Below, piece by piece: positions 15,464 to 23,073 of a stretch of 36,822 nucleotides of DNA; position 1 is the stretch's first letter, and every line of letters starts with the position of its first letter. The notes beneath the pieces were generated by a model. The model was not told the DNA's origin. It saw only the letters and a program-made list of their open reading frames with translations, and made no database searches. The DNA is from Caldithrix sp. (GTDB taxonomy: Bacteria; Zhuqueibacterota; Zhuqueibacteria; Thermofontimicrobiales; Sulfurfontimicrobiaceae): contig DYKB01000058.1 of the NCBI GenBank assembly GCA_020722815.1, positions 10,121 to 46,942 on the forward strand, given 5' to 3'. The translations under genes and the position numbers were made by a program.

Positions 15464-16405
15464 ATGAGATTTTATATATCGATGAATACAATATTTTTTC
15501 TTTTGATTGGGCTTTTTCTTACCGCTAACATTGTTGAAGCGCAGGTCGGCGTATTTTCGCGTGACGATTTAATCGCCTATACGCCCCTGTGGCAGGGTGA
15601 AAGATTCGCTGATGGACGGCCAAAAGTTGCCGATGATCTACTGGAACGCATGAAGGGCGTCTCTATCGAAGAAGCCTGGGCGGTTTGCAATCGTCATGGA
15701 TTCACGCACCAGTTTGAAGGGAATTGGGTGATGACACATGATGATCCCGTGCTGGTTGGCCGCGCGGTGACCGCTTTTTTTTATCCGGTAAGGCCGGATA
15801 TGAATGCGCGGATTAGTGAAAATGGTAAAAAAGAAGGCCGTATTGGTGGACAAAATTCCTGGATTATTGATACGCTGGTCAAGGGCGATGTAATCGTCGT
15901 TGATTTAATGGGGAAAGTGGTGGATGCAACCTTTATCGGTGATAATTTGGCCAATTCAATCTGGGCAAAGAGTGGCGGCACCGGCGTGGTTATCGATGGG
16001 GGCGCAAGAGATATCGAAGGGGTGCTTCAGATTCCGAATTTTCCGGTTTTCAATCGGGGTTGGCATCCTTCCTATATTAAAGACGTCATGCTCATGGGCA
16101 TTAATACGCCGGCGAATATTGGCGGGGTGACCGTCATGCCGGGCGATGTGGTTTTGGGGAAGAAAGAAGGGATTCTCTTTATCCCCCCGCATCTGGTGCA
16201 GGAGGTGGTGGAAACATCGGAAATTGTGCGGCTGCGTGATCAATTCGGCCATCAGCGGCTCCGCGAGGGCAAATATACCCCCGGCGAAATTGATCGGAAA
16301 TGGACGGATGATATTGAAAAGGATTTTACGGAATGGTTGAAAGCGAAAGGGAACGAATTAACCCCATTTCAGCGGGAGAAATTGTTGAAGGGGAGAACGT
16401 GGTAG
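15464..16405 (+). CDS. Sec-exported RraA-family (HMG/CHA aldolase-like) protein
   Basis: The RraA-like fold includes 4-hydroxy-4-methyl-2-oxoglutarate aldolases, which split 2-keto acids to pyruvate, as well as RraA, an RNase E inhibitor. This 313-residue protein has a Sec signal (MRFYISMNTIFFLL, probable cleavage after VEA near residue 26) and is therefore probably periplasmic. The aldolase active-site pattern is present: GDNLANSIWAKSGGTG, then DGGARD with Arg182 and Asp183, the pair needed for catalysis in known aldolases and for the metal site. NIGGVTVMPGDVV follows. A C-terminal extension (about 255-313, charged and helical) goes beyond RraA. AAAGGAGA at 15448-15455 supports ATG 15464. 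Export makes an RNase E regulatory role implausible. Cleaving the keto-deoxy acid from the upstream enzyme is inference. Confidence 0.87.
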   Translation: MRFYISMNTIFFLLIGLFLTANIVEAQVGVFSRDDLIAYTPLWQGERFADGRPKVADDLLERMKGVSIEEAWAVCNRHGFTHQFEGNWVMTHDDPVLVGRAVTAFFYPVRPDMNARISENGKKEGRIGGQNSWIIDTLVKGDVIVVDLMGKVVDATFIGDNLANSIWAKSGGTGVVIDGGARDIEGVLQIPNFPVFNRGWHPSYIKDVMLMGINTPANIGGVTVMPGDVVLGKKEGILFIPPHLVQEVVETSEIVRLRDQFGHQRLREGKYTPGEIDRKWTDDIEKDFTEWLKAKGNELTPFQREKLLKGRTW

Positions 16406-16431
16406 ATATTTTGGTTATGTGGTTTCAAAAT

Positions 16432-16493
16432 AATCCTGCGGGAGGTTGGATTCTACGTATTCTAACAATCTGAAGCGAACCTCCCGCAGGATT
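16432..16493. terminator. Perfect 16-base-pair hairpin between convergent genes
   Basis: AATCCTGCGGGAGGTT (16432-16447) and AACCTCCCGCAGGATT (16478-16493) pair without mismatch around a 30-base loop. It lies between the RraA gene (+) and pheT (-). No immediate T tract follows on the + strand (TTTTTTT comes about 12 bases later). It may be a bidirectional terminator or a dispersed palindromic repeat. Confidence 0.6.
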
Positions 16494-16515
16494 TGTGAAT
16501 CACAACTTTTTTTGT

Positions 16516-18306
16516 TTAAATAACCTGAGTTAGCCGCAACTCCCCATAAACCACCGGAAATGCCAGTCCAAAGTTATTGAGCACCTGTGGATGAAGCTCG
16601 CCCAGGCGTCCCCAGATGCCTTTATCATTGTGAATGGCGGCACAGCGCCCTTCACTGAATGTCGGATGACTTTCCGGTTCATAAATCACTTCCTGCTGAA
16701 TCTCATTGAGCAGGGCATCCATAATCTGTCGGCCTTCGGCATAACCAGCCATCGGGCCAATAATCGCAAATGCCACATGCCGATACTCGGCGGCACGAGT
16801 CTCCTTTTCAGGCGCAATCAGGACAATGTTGCCAATTTCAAATATTTTTTGGGGAACGGCTTTGCGCTTGTTTTTCTGGAAAGTTTCCATAATGCCGGTC
16901 ATCAAATGATTCCGAACCACTTTCTGCTCAATGGTCTTGGGATTTTCGACGATGACATGATTTTCACCCGGTTCAGTCTGATATTTCGTAAAAAGGCGTT
17001 CTTCCGATTGCAGCAGCAGGCTCATGATTTCCATAAATCCCAGGCCAGTCATGGTTTCACGTACTATCTGACTCAGCAATTCCTCTTTGCGCGCTTCGCC
17101 AATCGTCATCGTGGGCACCAATTTCGTCTGGATATTGGGGAATCCATAGCCAATGGCCAGATCTTCAAAAATATCCACCTGATGCTTGATATCCGTCCGA
17201 AAAGCGGGATAACTCACCAGATATGCCTGTCCTTTTGGTTCGACATTCAAACGCATCTTTTTTAAATATTTTACAAATTGTTCGCGCGTCATCTCCAGTC
17301 CCAGCCAGCGCAGGGCATCTTCATATTTGATTTCGATTTTCCCGGGGCGTAAATCAGGCGTTCTGACTTTTCGATCCGGATAGTGCATCTGGACGCTTTG
17401 AACTTTTCCACCCAATTCAGCCAGCGAACTCACCAGCGTATCCAGTGATTTGACCACCGCATCCCGCGTAATACCGGTCACATCGATGAATAAATTCGAA
17501 GAGCCAATTGTCAATTTGGTCTCTTCGCTATTGATAATGGGCGGCATGGAGAGCACCAGTCCCCTGGCATCCTTCAGCAGCGGATAGCGCCGATAAGGAG
17601 CCAATAAATGGGCGTAGGCCGTCCCCTTGGGATGCTCTTCCAAAATCTGTTTGGGCGTCATCTGAACACCGGGCATTCCCAATGGACTGAATTTAAATTT
17701 GACCGGATCAACTGTTGTGTAAGTAATTGGCGATTGAATCATATCCAGATTATACACCCCAATCGAAGCCAGTTTGCGATCCCGCCCAATGCCCCAATGG
17801 AGATTTTCCTGCAGCTTCATAATATCACGCAGCAGGTTTTGATCGATAGGGGGCATTTTCACCACGGCACAGACGATGAAAGGGCGATAGGTATCTTTTT
17901 GTGAAAGCGCGGCATCAACCTCAACGACCACATCACTTTCACTGACCGAAAATTCACTCAGTCCTTCTTCAAGGTTCAAATAGCCCTTTAATGCCCGCGA
18001 CAGGCCACCCACATCGAATAAATCTGGCCGGGCAGCCAACAAATCCAGTCGAATGACTTTATCGGATCCTATCTGCGTGAACGGCGTTTCGCGTTCGAAG
18101 CCGCAAAACTCGCAGCGTTTTGGCGGATCATCAGAAAGTAATTTATCATTGGGGGTCTGGCAGGCGGGACAGGCGTAAAGCCCCAATTCAGCCGTATCTT
18201 CCACATCGCAGCCCAGTTGTTCCAGGGCATCCACCAGATTTTCATTGGAAAATTCTTTGCCCAATAAATTATTCAGTCGCGTGACGCCAATTGCAATTAT
18301 TGGCAT
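16516..18306 (-). CDS. pheT: Phenylalanyl-tRNA synthetase beta subunit, archaeal/eukaryotic type, with Cys4 insert
   Basis: PheT pairs with PheS to charge tRNA-Phe in the cytosol. At 596 residues it is shorter than the roughly 800-residue bacterial beta chain. It lacks the N-terminal tRNA-binding (EMAP-like) domain and the C-terminal anticodon-binding domain, and it reads as the archaeal/eukaryotic type: LGCDVED, then RLDLLAARPDLFDVGGLSRALKGYL, YRPFIVCAVV, HWGIGRDRKLASIGVYNLD, and a C-terminal catalytic-like domain ending GRLGELHPQVLNNFGL. Residues 44-70 contain C46-PA-C49 and C65-EF-C68, a probable zinc ribbon between GCDVED and the RPDL motif, a place where I recall no such element in archaeal or human chains. 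AAGGAGGT at 18320-18313 precedes ATG 18306. It overlaps the pheS end by 10 bases, so the two are coupled. Confidence 0.93.
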   Translation of the reverse strand: MPIIAIGVTRLNNLLGKEFSNENLVDALEQLGCDVEDTAELGLYACPACQTPNDKLLSDDPPKRCEFCGFERETPFTQIGSDKVIRLDLLAARPDLFDVGGLSRALKGYLNLEEGLSEFSVSESDVVVEVDAALSQKDTYRPFIVCAVVKMPPIDQNLLRDIMKLQENLHWGIGRDRKLASIGVYNLDMIQSPITYTTVDPVKFKFSPLGMPGVQMTPKQILEEHPKGTAYAHLLAPYRRYPLLKDARGLVLSMPPIINSEETKLTIGSSNLFIDVTGITRDAVVKSLDTLVSSLAELGGKVQSVQMHYPDRKVRTPDLRPGKIEIKYEDALRWLGLEMTREQFVKYLKKMRLNVEPKGQAYLVSYPAFRTDIKHQVDIFEDLAIGYGFPNIQTKLVPTMTIGEARKEELLSQIVRETMTGLGFMEIMSLLLQSEERLFTKYQTEPGENHVIVENPKTIEQKVVRNHLMTGIMETFQKNKRKAVPQKIFEIGNIVLIAPEKETRAAEYRHVAFAIIGPMAGYAEGRQIMDALLNEIQQEVIYEPESHPTFSEGRCAAIHNDKGIWGRLGELHPQVLNNFGLAFPVVYGELRLTQVI

Positions 18307-19826
18307 AATGATACCTCCTTGAGCCGGTCGAGATCGCTCCAGTAAAGTTCACGAATATCAGAAAGACCATAACGCATCATAGCCAGCCGATCCAGTCCCA
18401 ATCCCCAGGCCAGAACCGGAACGTTGCAGCCAAATGGTCGGGTCACTTCCGGACGGAAAATACCCGAACCGCCCAATTCAATCCAGGCTTTTTTCGATTC
18501 CATATAAAAGAATGCTTCAGCGCTGGGTTCGGTGTACGGGAAAAAGCCGGGTTTAAATTTGATGCGATTGAAACCCATTTTTCGATAAAATTCAGTCAGT
18601 GTGCCCAATAAAGTCGCCAGATTGGCATTTTCATCGATAATAATTCCATCAACCTGGAAAAATTCGGGCAGATGTTTATAACTAATCGCCTCATTTCGGA
18701 AAACTTTTCCCACGCAAAAAACTTTTCGCGGTGGATTTGGATTCAGTGCCAGAGCGCGAATGCTCGATGCGGTCGTGTGGGTTCGCAAAACCGTCTGCCG
18801 GGCACGTTCCAGATTCCAGTTATAACCCCAGCCCGTGGAACCAGTTTCCCAGCCATTCTCATGCGTCTGGCGAACACGTTCAATCATCTCTTTGGCCGGT
18901 AATTGGGCATCAGCCGGACGAGCCAGGTAAAACGTGTCCTGCATATCCCGCGCCGGATGGTCCTGCGGCTGAAAAAGCGCATCGAAATTCCAGAAAGCCG
19001 ATTCCACCATGGGATGAACAATTTCCGTGAAACCCATTTCCAGAAAGGCTTTCCGCGCCTGCTGAATAATTTTCTGCATCAGATGAATCTTGGCCGGATA
19101 AACTTTTTCGGCGGCTAATGTCACATCATATTTCCGGAGTCGAATATTTGACCAGTCGCCATTTGTAATGTCTTCAGAAGTCAGTTGATTCTTTTCACGA
19201 ATCACCTTCACATCGGTTGAAAGCGCTTTTTTGCCGGCGGACGTCAGTTCAGTGTGCCGAATGGTTCGCGGCTTAATCTTCGCCAGCACCGGCCGCTTGT
19301 CCAGCAGCATTTTAACCCGGTTGGCATCGATTCCGGCGGCTTTTAGCGAATCCAGATAAAGTGGCGATAATTTTATAGCTAATTCGAGTGCCAATTCATC
19401 CGCATCTTTTTGATTCAGTGCCTTGCGGCCCGCTTCAGTGACCACCAGATCGCCTTTATCTTTATTGATCCATTCCCGCTGTGAACCCCATTTGATGATT
19501 TCATTCATGGGAATGTTTTTCGCGTTGCAAATTTCGGCAACTTCTTTTATCGGAATTTTCCCTTTTTCTACCAAAATCGGCAGAAATTGACGCTCTGGTA
19601 CACCATTTTTCAATATTTCGGCAATATTTTCGGCTGGAACCAACTCTTCACGCGGCTCTTCCTCAATTTTCACCCATCCTTCGCCTTCAGCATACGTCAG
19701 GGAGCCCATTACGATGGGGTGATCCAGGCCGGTTTCCGCTACAATTTCATGCGCGGCTTTTCGGGTGCTGGATTTTAACAGCAGACTAAATATTTTCCAT
19801 TGTTCTTCTGTCAATGTGATGGTCAT
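18297..19826 (-). CDS. pheS: Phenylalanyl-tRNA synthetase alpha subunit, archaeal/eukaryotic type
   Basis: This is the catalytic class II subunit. It is about 509 residues, against about 330 for bacterial PheS, because it has the long N-terminal winged-helix region of archaeal and eukaryotic alpha chains (TLTEEQWKIFSLLLKSS, later repeats around residues 40-170). Motif 2 is GKVFRNEAISYKHLPEFFQ (about 373-391) and motif 3 is GLGLDRLAMMRYG (about 475-487). ELGGSGIFRPEV and PYTEPSAEAF line the Phe pocket. The preferred start is ATG 19826 with CTGGGA upstream, rather than the TTG at 19877, which would add 17 residues without family support. Archaeal-type PheRS in bacteria is known from spirochaetes, so this is either an old transfer or a lineage trait. 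No bacterial-type pheS is seen in the window. Confidence 0.94.
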   Translation of the reverse strand: MTITLTEEQWKIFSLLLKSSTRKAAHEIVAETGLDHPIVMGSLTYAEGEGWVKIEEEPREELVPAENIAEILKNGVPERQFLPILVEKGKIPIKEVAEICNAKNIPMNEIIKWGSQREWINKDKGDLVVTEAGRKALNQKDADELALELAIKLSPLYLDSLKAAGIDANRVKMLLDKRPVLAKIKPRTIRHTELTSAGKKALSTDVKVIREKNQLTSEDITNGDWSNIRLRKYDVTLAAEKVYPAKIHLMQKIIQQARKAFLEMGFTEIVHPMVESAFWNFDALFQPQDHPARDMQDTFYLARPADAQLPAKEMIERVRQTHENGWETGSTGWGYNWNLERARQTVLRTHTTASSIRALALNPNPPRKVFCVGKVFRNEAISYKHLPEFFQVDGIIIDENANLATLLGTLTEFYRKMGFNRIKFKPGFFPYTEPSAEAFFYMESKKAWIELGGSGIFRPEVTRPFGCNVPVLAWGLGLDRLAMMRYGLSDIRELYWSDLDRLKEVSLCQ

Positions 19827-20127
19827 ATTTTTCCCAGCAATTAAACGTACATCATAAAATAAAAGGCAAGATTTCAATTCTTGCGCTGAATTGATAAGGC
19901 CGGTTCCTTTTTCCCCCGGACCCTACTGATTTTAAAAATTATCGCCAAATATAGGATTTTTCGATACAAAAGTCAAGTAACTTTTATGAAATTATTGGTC
20001 AAAATTTTTATAAAATTTGGAAAATTTTCTCATTTTATTCCCTTGACTTTTTCGGATTTAGTTGTTATAATATAATCACAATTCACTTATGATCTTTTTG
20101 TAACAGTCTCTAACCGGAAAAATTGCC
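19827..20127. other. Divergent intergenic region between pheS and the cyclophilin gene
   Basis: This 301-base AT-rich gap must hold promoters for both directions. A strong + strand promoter is seen at 20043-20071. No clear - strand promoter, T-box-like leader or tRNA could be recognised. Confidence 0.55.
20043..20071 (+). promoter_or_regulatory. Sigma70-like promoter of the cyclophilin gene
   Basis: TTGACT (20043-20048) and TATAAT (20066-20071) are separated by exactly 17 bases. Transcription would start near 20078, about 50 bases before ATG 20128. Confidence 0.75.
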
Positions 20128-20835
20128 ATGAGCCGAATACTGATTCTCCTCATTTGTTGTTTATTTTTGATTATTATCTTTGCCTGTCAACAAACAGAAA
20201 CCAAAGCACCACCAAAAGCTGAATTATTGAAACAGATTTCTCCAGTCTATGGAAATGTTGAAGCGCCTATCTCAGATAATGAAGTTGCCGAAATTATTCA
20301 AAAAGCACAAAATTATCAGGCAACGCCTGTAACAAAGGATGAAATTGCAGTTATCGAAACCAGTTTGGGTATAATTAAACTCGAATTTTTCACCGATGTT
20401 GCTCCCAATCACTGTACCAATTTTAAGAAATTAGCCAATAGCGGTTATTATAATGGCACGACATTTCATCGCGTTATCCCTGGCTTTATGATTCAGGGTG
20501 GCGATATTCTGTCCCGTGATGGGAATCGTTTAAATGATGGTGGCGGAGGACCTGGCTATACCGTTCGCGCCGAATTTAATCAGACACCGCACGAGCCAGG
20601 TATTGTTTCGACTGCCCGCCGCGGTGATGATATTCACAGTGCCGGGAGTCAGTTTTTCATCTGTGTTGCCCGAACCCCGCATCTGGATGGGCAATACACG
20701 GTCTTCGCAAGGGTGATTGAAGGCATGGAAGTTGTTTACAAAATTGCGAATGTTCAGCGTGATCCAGCGACGGATAATCCTTATGAACGTGTTATTATGA
20801 AACGGGTGTATGTTATTCCACGGACTGCACAATAA
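20128..20835 (+). CDS. Cyclophilin-type peptidyl-prolyl isomerase lipoprotein
   Basis: The protein catalyses cis-trans isomerisation of prolyl bonds and probably helps exported proteins fold. The N-terminus MSRILILLICCLFLIIIFAC gives a lipobox-like IFAC at Cys20, so it is likely an anchored lipoprotein facing the periplasm. After a linker (20-70), the cyclophilin domain runs from about 72 to 233. It shows IETSLGIIKLEFF, NFKKLANSGYYNGTTFHRVIPGFMIQGGD (quoted here in pieces: NFKKLANSGYYNG, then TFHRVIPGFMIQGGD), AGSQFFI and LDGQYTVFARVIEGM. The active-site Arg in FHRV, the Phe in GFMIQGGD, and the Gln in GSQFF are all retained. The length of 235 fits. It is followed 14 bases later by the subtilase gene, so the two probably form an operon from the promoter at 20043. 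Confidence 0.93.
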   Translation: MSRILILLICCLFLIIIFACQQTETKAPPKAELLKQISPVYGNVEAPISDNEVAEIIQKAQNYQATPVTKDEIAVIETSLGIIKLEFFTDVAPNHCTNFKKLANSGYYNGTTFHRVIPGFMIQGGDILSRDGNRLNDGGGGPGYTVRAEFNQTPHEPGIVSTARRGDDIHSAGSQFFICVARTPHLDGQYTVFARVIEGMEVVYKIANVQRDPATDNPYERVIMKRVYVIPRTAQ

Positions 20836-20849
20836 CCATAGGAGTGTGT

Positions 20850-22841
20850 ATGGTGCGCGGTGGTTTTCTATTTTATTTTATTATTTTTTGTTTTTGGTTG
20901 AATCTTGCTTTTGACCTGAATGTTCATGCCAATAATTCGGGCGAAAAATATTGGATTTTTCTGAGTGATAAAAATACCAATGCTCTTAAAAAGCAACAAA
21001 TGGATGCGGCCGAACTGGACATTCAAAACCGTGCACTTTGGCGACGTGCCAAAATAAATGCGGATATGATTTTGGATTGGTACGATTTGGCGATTAATTC
21101 AACTTATTTATACCAATTGGAAAAACTTGACATCCGTCCGTTGGTGATATCCCGCTGGTTGAACGCGGTTAGTGCCATCCTGGACTCCATCCAATTGGAA
21201 CAGCTACGCCACTTGCCTTTCGTGAAACGTGTAATCCCCGTTCAATCGTATTTTCGAAAAGAGCCGCCGGCACCAACTGAAGCCCCACTTTTTCCTAAAT
21301 TTGCGCCTCATGACTATGATTATGGCCTTTCCTATACGCATAATGAAATGATAAAAGTTCCGGCAGTTCATGATCTGGGAATTACTGGCCATGATGTCCT
21401 CATTTTAATGCTTGATAGTGGATTTAGTTATAAAAATCACGAAGCGTTTGCGCAATTGGATGTTATTGATGAATTTGATTTTCTTTTTCAGGATACAAAT
21501 ACGCAGAATGAAGCGGGACAGGACGTATCGGGTCAACACAATCATGGCACTCAAACCCTGTCAGTCATTGGTGGTTTCGCACCGGGTTATTTGATTGGTC
21601 CAGCCTTCACCAGTCAGTTCATATTAGCAAAAACTGAAGATGTCAGTCGGGAAGTTGTTATCGAAGAAGACCATTGGGTGGCCGGTCTGGAATGGGGCGA
21701 ACGATATGGGGCGGATATCGCTTCCAGTTCTTTAGGGTATAATAATTGGTATACTTATGAAAATTTTGATGGCAACACGGCAATTACCACCCTGGCAGCA
21801 GATATTGCAGTTAGAAAAGGGATGGTTGTTGTCAATTCAATGGGGAATGAAGGAAATCATCCTGGTTCAATTGTTGCGCCGGCAGATGGTGATAGTGTAA
21901 TCGCAGTGGGCGCCGTTTCTTCTTCCAATGAATTAGCCAATTTCAGTTCGATTGGACCAACCTGGGATCAACGGATAAAGCCGGATGTGGTCGCCCCTGG
22001 TGTCTTGGTAAGAATGGTTTCGTTGAAGTCGCCAACCAGTTATACGTTTGAAAATGGGACCTCCTTTTCCTGTCCCTTAACAGCGGGTGTTGCCGCACTG
22101 GTTCTTTCGGCCCACCCGGAATTGACTCCCATCCAGGTGCGGGATGCCCTGCGACAGACGGCTGATCGGGCAGACGCTCCCAATAATTCTGTTGGCTGGG
22201 GTTTGGTGAATGCCCTCGAAGCGGTGCTCTATCACGGCATGGCCTTCAGTAATCGTCCGACCATTGAAAATATCGAAAATAATCAGATAGTTATTAAAAT
22301 TAAAATTTGTACACCGTCAATTTCAAGTCCGAATGCCGCATTTTTACATTTTCGTTCCAGTGTGACGCGTCCAGACTCCATAAAAATGGAAAAAACTGCG
22401 GTTTCATTTGAATATAAAGCCATCCTGGCAAAATTTGAAAATTTGCACATCTATTTTTCAGCAAAAGATTCGGTGGCCGGATATCGATTACATCCTTATC
22501 ATGCACCGACAACTACCTTTAAAATTACGGGTGCAAATCCGGTGCTTTTCAATGCGGATAAAAAGTTCATATTACTCCAAAATTTTCCCAATCCCTTTAG
22601 CAAATTCACTTTCCTTCCTTATTATATAACTGAGGAAGGCCAGGTGAGTTTGAAAATTTACAATATCCTGGGGCAATTGGTTTGTATACTCTTTGATCGC
22701 CAGATAAAACCGGGATATTATCAGGCGGTCTGGTACGGGCTGGATGAAGAACAAAACGTGATGCCAAACGGCATCTATTTGGGTGTCCTGAGCTCACACG
22801 GTTCATCGTATACCCGGAAGATAATTTTATTGCGCGAGTGA
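20850..22841 (+). CDS. Secreted S8 subtilisin-family serine protease with T9SS-type C-terminal sorting domain
   Basis: This is a secreted subtilase. The catalytic triad is Asp189 (LMLDSGFSY), His232 (QHNHGTQ) and Ser405 (NGTSFSCP), with the oxyanion Asn in NSMGNEGN. A hydrophobic N-terminus (to about residue 28, VHAN) is the signal peptide, and residues about 30-130 look like an inhibitor-type propeptide. The last 85 residues fit the type A T9SS sorting or FlgD-like domain: LLQNFPNPF, then LKIYNILGQLV, MPNGIYLG and a final KIILLRE. This suggests export across the outer membrane by type IX secretion. ATAGGAG upstream favours ATG 20850 over GTG 20844. It directly follows the cyclophilin gene. 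The target substrate is unknown. Confidence 0.93.
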   Translation: MVRGGFLFYFIIFCFWLNLAFDLNVHANNSGEKYWIFLSDKNTNALKKQQMDAAELDIQNRALWRRAKINADMILDWYDLAINSTYLYQLEKLDIRPLVISRWLNAVSAILDSIQLEQLRHLPFVKRVIPVQSYFRKEPPAPTEAPLFPKFAPHDYDYGLSYTHNEMIKVPAVHDLGITGHDVLILMLDSGFSYKNHEAFAQLDVIDEFDFLFQDTNTQNEAGQDVSGQHNHGTQTLSVIGGFAPGYLIGPAFTSQFILAKTEDVSREVVIEEDHWVAGLEWGERYGADIASSSLGYNNWYTYENFDGNTAITTLAADIAVRKGMVVVNSMGNEGNHPGSIVAPADGDSVIAVGAVSSSNELANFSSIGPTWDQRIKPDVVAPGVLVRMVSLKSPTSYTFENGTSFSCPLTAGVAALVLSAHPELTPIQVRDALRQTADRADAPNNSVGWGLVNALEAVLYHGMAFSNRPTIENIENNQIVIKIKICTPSISSPNAAFLHFRSSVTRPDSIKMEKTAVSFEYKAILAKFENLHIYFSAKDSVAGYRLHPYHAPTTTFKITGANPVLFNADKKFILLQNFPNPFSKFTFLPYYITEEGQVSLKIYNILGQLVCILFDRQIKPGYYQAVWYGLDEEQNVMPNGIYLGVLSSHGSSYTRKIILLRE

Positions 22842-23073
22842 AATGGTTTCAGCAACCGGATTCGTTCTTTAAATGCGTTGACGCGAAAAGGTCATTTTTG
22901 TTATCTGAACCTTTCGATTGCACTCATGGTCAACTTTGCGAAGTGAATAATCTATATTTTTCAGTAACTTAAGAGTTTCTTGGCATAGCTCAGCATGACA
23001 GGATTATACCTTTTAGCGCGGACTCTTCAATAATTCATAAAAAAGTCAAAATCCAAAAAGAATGTAGAAAAAT

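Noticed and set aside
15464..16405. RNase E regulator RraA as the function
   Set aside because: The protein has a Sec signal peptide, a C-terminal extension and an intact aldolase Arg-Asp pair, so the cytosolic regulator label does not fit.
16591..17265. 224-codon + strand open frame
   Set aside because: It lies wholly antisense to pheT, which has clear family motifs. The translation has no recognisable domain.
19827..20042. T-box or attenuator leader for pheST
   Set aside because: No T-box consensus, leader peptide rich in Phe or terminator/antiterminator pair could be made out upstream of pheS.
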